Assembly: GCA_047629355.1 (NCBI GenBank)
Contig: JBLHWU010000038.1
Span: 1 to 35,194, forward strand
Direction: 5' to 3'
Length of the DNA: 35,194 nt
Origin: CAYUNA01 sp047629355
Lineage (GTDB): Bacteria > Bacteroidota > Bacteroidia > Chitinophagales > Saprospiraceae
In this document: piece after piece, positions 33,683 through 35,194 of the stretch
Numbering within the stretch: position 1 is the first letter of the stretch
How the letters are laid out: every line of letters begins with the position of its first letter
Translations under genes and position numbers: made by a program
The notes under the pieces: model-generated
Told to the model about the DNA's origin: nothing
Seen by the model: the letters and a program-made list of their open reading frames with translations, nothing else
Databases searched by the model: none

Positions 33683-34663
33683 GTGCTTTCAATATTTAGA
33701 ACCAATCATATTCTAACCAGCATTTTGCTAATTTTCTACATTTTACTGTTGTGGGGATCTTTGTTTATGGTGCCAAGTGAATGGTTGCCAGAAGCTACTG
33801 GTATATTCACTAATGACGTTTGGGGCTGGTTGAGTGAAAATAATTGGTTGAATCGAGGCGTCGCGATTTTTTTACTGCTGTTCAATGCGACAATTCTAAA
33901 TTATATCGTCTCAGAACATCGGATTGAGTATGAAACGACCCTGTTTCCTGGGCTGTTTTACATTTTAGTATCCTCGGCAATACCTGATTTTTTGCATTTA
34001 TCACCAATATTGATGGCAAATACTTTTTTAATTTTTGCGCTTTTCAATCTGGTCAAAACTTATAAAAACAACAATTGCGCTTCCCTCATTTTCGATATTG
34101 GTTTTTGGGTCGCAGTAGCAAGTTTGTTTTACTTCTCCTTTGCCTTTTTTACTTTATGGGGATTGGTCTGTTTGAGCGTCTTAAGGGCATCTAAATTGAA
34201 GGAGTGGTTGATGATAATCTCCGGTTTTCTTCTCCCTTATTTATTAATTGGTACTTATTTTTTCTGGTTCGACCAATTTGGCGAGTTTTGGACACAGCAA
34301 GTCAGTCAGAACTTATCCTTTTTAAGTTTTAACGGAAATAGCGATATTACGACGACGACGAAATTAGTCTGCTTTAGCCTACTTATTTTGTTTGCCCTCG
34401 GTAGCGCAGGGATGTATAATTTTAAAAAGAACATTCAGATTCAAAAGAAAATCACGGTACTTTATTGGCTATTGTTTTTTGCGGGCATCACCGTTTTATT
34501 TCAAACCAATGTGACTATCGCGCATTTTCAAATCATTGCTGTTCCAATAGGCATATTTTTAGCAATGTCCTTTTCAAACATGACTTCGCGGTGGGCAGAA
34601 TCCTTTCATTTTTTATTATTAGTCTTGATTTTAGCCTTGCAATTCAAAAATATTTTAATCTAA
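33683..34663 (+). CDS. DUF6427 family integral membrane protein
   Basis: This 326-residue, highly hydrophobic protein has about nine or ten membrane helices, for example HILTSILLIFYILLLWGSL, VAIFLLLFNATILNYIV, LIFDIGFWVAVASLFYFSFA and LLFFAGITVLF. The opening LSIFRTNH, short charged loops and length fit DUF6427, a family I recall as restricted to Bacteroidota, with no known function. The start is GTG at 33683; no ATG lies near this conserved beginning. The stop TAA at 34661-34663 falls at the left end of a palindromic mobile element: the TA belongs to the target duplication and the A to the element. Without the element the frame would end at TAG in the same place. It follows gmk by 87 bp. Confidence 0.8.
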   Translation: MLSIFRTNHILTSILLIFYILLLWGSLFMVPSEWLPEATGIFTNDVWGWLSENNWLNRGVAIFLLLFNATILNYIVSEHRIEYETTLFPGLFYILVSSAIPDFLHLSPILMANTFLIFALFNLVKTYKNNNCASLIFDIGFWVAVASLFYFSFAFFTLWGLVCLSVLRASKLKEWLMIISGFLLPYLLIGTYFFWFDQFGEFWTQQVSQNLSFLSFNGNSDITTTTKLVCFSLLILFALGSAGMYNFKKNIQIQKKITVLYWLLFFAGITVLFQTNVTIAHFQIIAVPIGIFLAMSFSNMTSRWAESFHFLLLVLILALQFKNILI

Positions 34664-34824
34664 GTAACGATAAAATAATAAGTCCGACAAGTTAGACAGT
34701 GGATAATTTTTCTCAGTTTTTACTTGAAAGAAGGATAATTGTTGATGCTTTGACTGATTTCAAGTAAAAAATGAGGAAAATTTGCCCTGTCTAAATGGCG
34801 GAGTTATTATTTTATCGTTACTTA
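34661..34824. mobile_element. MITE-like palindromic element flanked by TA (element 2)
   Basis: 34660-34729 and 34758-34825 are reverse complements with a perfect outer 22 bp and mostly matching inner arms, around a 28-nt loop. TA flanks the unit at 34661-34662 and 34823-34824. From the AAGTAA ends, the blocks AATAA (16-20) and GACAG (33-37) sit at the same distances as in element 1 at 5139-5301, and an ATTTTCC block follows in both. No ORF is inside. The left end overlaps the DUF6427 stop codon, and the right end is about 57 bp before the transposase remnant. Confidence 0.75.
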
Positions 34825-34880
34825 GTATTCACGTTTCGCTGAAAAATCAGCTTAAAAAATAAAATTCGTAAACTCGTGCT

Positions 34881-35194
34881 ATGATAACAGAACGAGTAGA
34901 CGATATACCAGTACTTCTTGCGGAATTCCAAAAGAGTAACCTCGCAGAATTATTAACAGAACGAAGTCCCGACCATGGCAATTGGAAAGGTGCAGACAGT
35001 GGGAAAGTCGCTGTTTTATTTTTGACATAAGTGTTGTCTTGTGCCGACCATCGAACTAGTCACGTAGAAAAATGGGCTGAACGACGCATTCATACCTTGA
35101 GATTATGCAGTGATACGCCAGGTTTAAATCCATTGGATTTGACGGATGATAGATTGGGTATTATTTTGGATAAATACTTTGATGATGAAAAGTG
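34881..35194 (+). pseudogene. IS1634-type transposase remnant (DUF4277 N-terminus), runs off the window
   Basis: The frame from the ATG at 34881 reads MITERVDDIPVLLAEFQKSN, then LAELL, DHGNWKG and GKVAVLFLT. After an in-frame TAA (35028-35030) it continues VLSCADHRTSHVEKWAERR, IHTLRLC, NPLDLTDDRLGIILDKYFDDEK to the window end. This pattern (VDD, HGNW.G, ADHR.SHVE.WA, LDLTDDRL) is the N-terminal DUF4277 domain of IS1634-family transposases, from family memory. The TAA replaces a codon that is usually Tyr, so the copy is most likely inactive. The catalytic DDE domain, if present, lies beyond the window. No terminal inverted repeat of this IS could be placed. Confidence 0.75.

Overview
The window looks like a chromosomal segment of a Bacteroidota bacterium, probably near the Saprospiria. 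That placement is inference from gene content and from recognising families, not from a database search. The grounds are: a full-length SprA (outer-membrane translocon of the type IX secretion system, T9SS) beside ruvA; a secreted protein with a T9SS C-terminal sorting domain; the lptC/CNNM-CBS pair; a DUF6427 membrane protein; a 31-residue AURKAIP1/COX24-type ribosomal protein; A-rich translation starts almost without Shine-Dalgarno sequences; and scattered TAnnTTTG (-7) promoter words. Base composition is AT-rich.

Layout: 1-2808, 3' part of a UvrD-type helicase fused to an Fe-S PD-(D/E)XK nuclease; 2994-4089, a class III nucleotide cyclase broken by a nonsense codon and a frameshift; 4139-6163, a lipoprotein (-) and a secreted beta-sandwich protein (+), separated by a 159-bp TA-flanked palindromic element; 6318-9219, hpt (-), then lptC and a CNNM/CBS/CorC protein (+); 9465-11427, a doubtful small membrane ORF and a large cytoplasmic TPR protein; 11593-16180, a T9SS-exported LVIVD propeller protein (-), an M23 peptidase and the peroxiredoxin bcp (+); 16312-26961, sprA, ruvA and aspS (-); 27543-31506, HU, a TPR lipoprotein, the 31-aa ribosomal protein and RNase G (all -); 32047-34663, yicC, gmk and a DUF6427 protein (+). 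A second TA-flanked palindrome sits in the stop codon of the DUF6427 gene, followed by a degenerate IS1634-type transposase that runs off the end.

Most genes are housekeeping: nucleotide salvage (hpt, gmk), recombination and repair (helicase-nuclease, ruvA), translation and RNA turnover (aspS, RNase G, yicC, small ribosomal protein), envelope biogenesis (lptC, M23 peptidase, sprA). The unusual content is between genes. There are two members of a palindromic MITE-like family, a three-copy composite hairpin repeat, several perfect inverted repeats at gene ends, and an alternating array of a 9-bp word between RNase G and aspS. No rRNA, tRNA, CRISPR array or complete mobile element was recognised.
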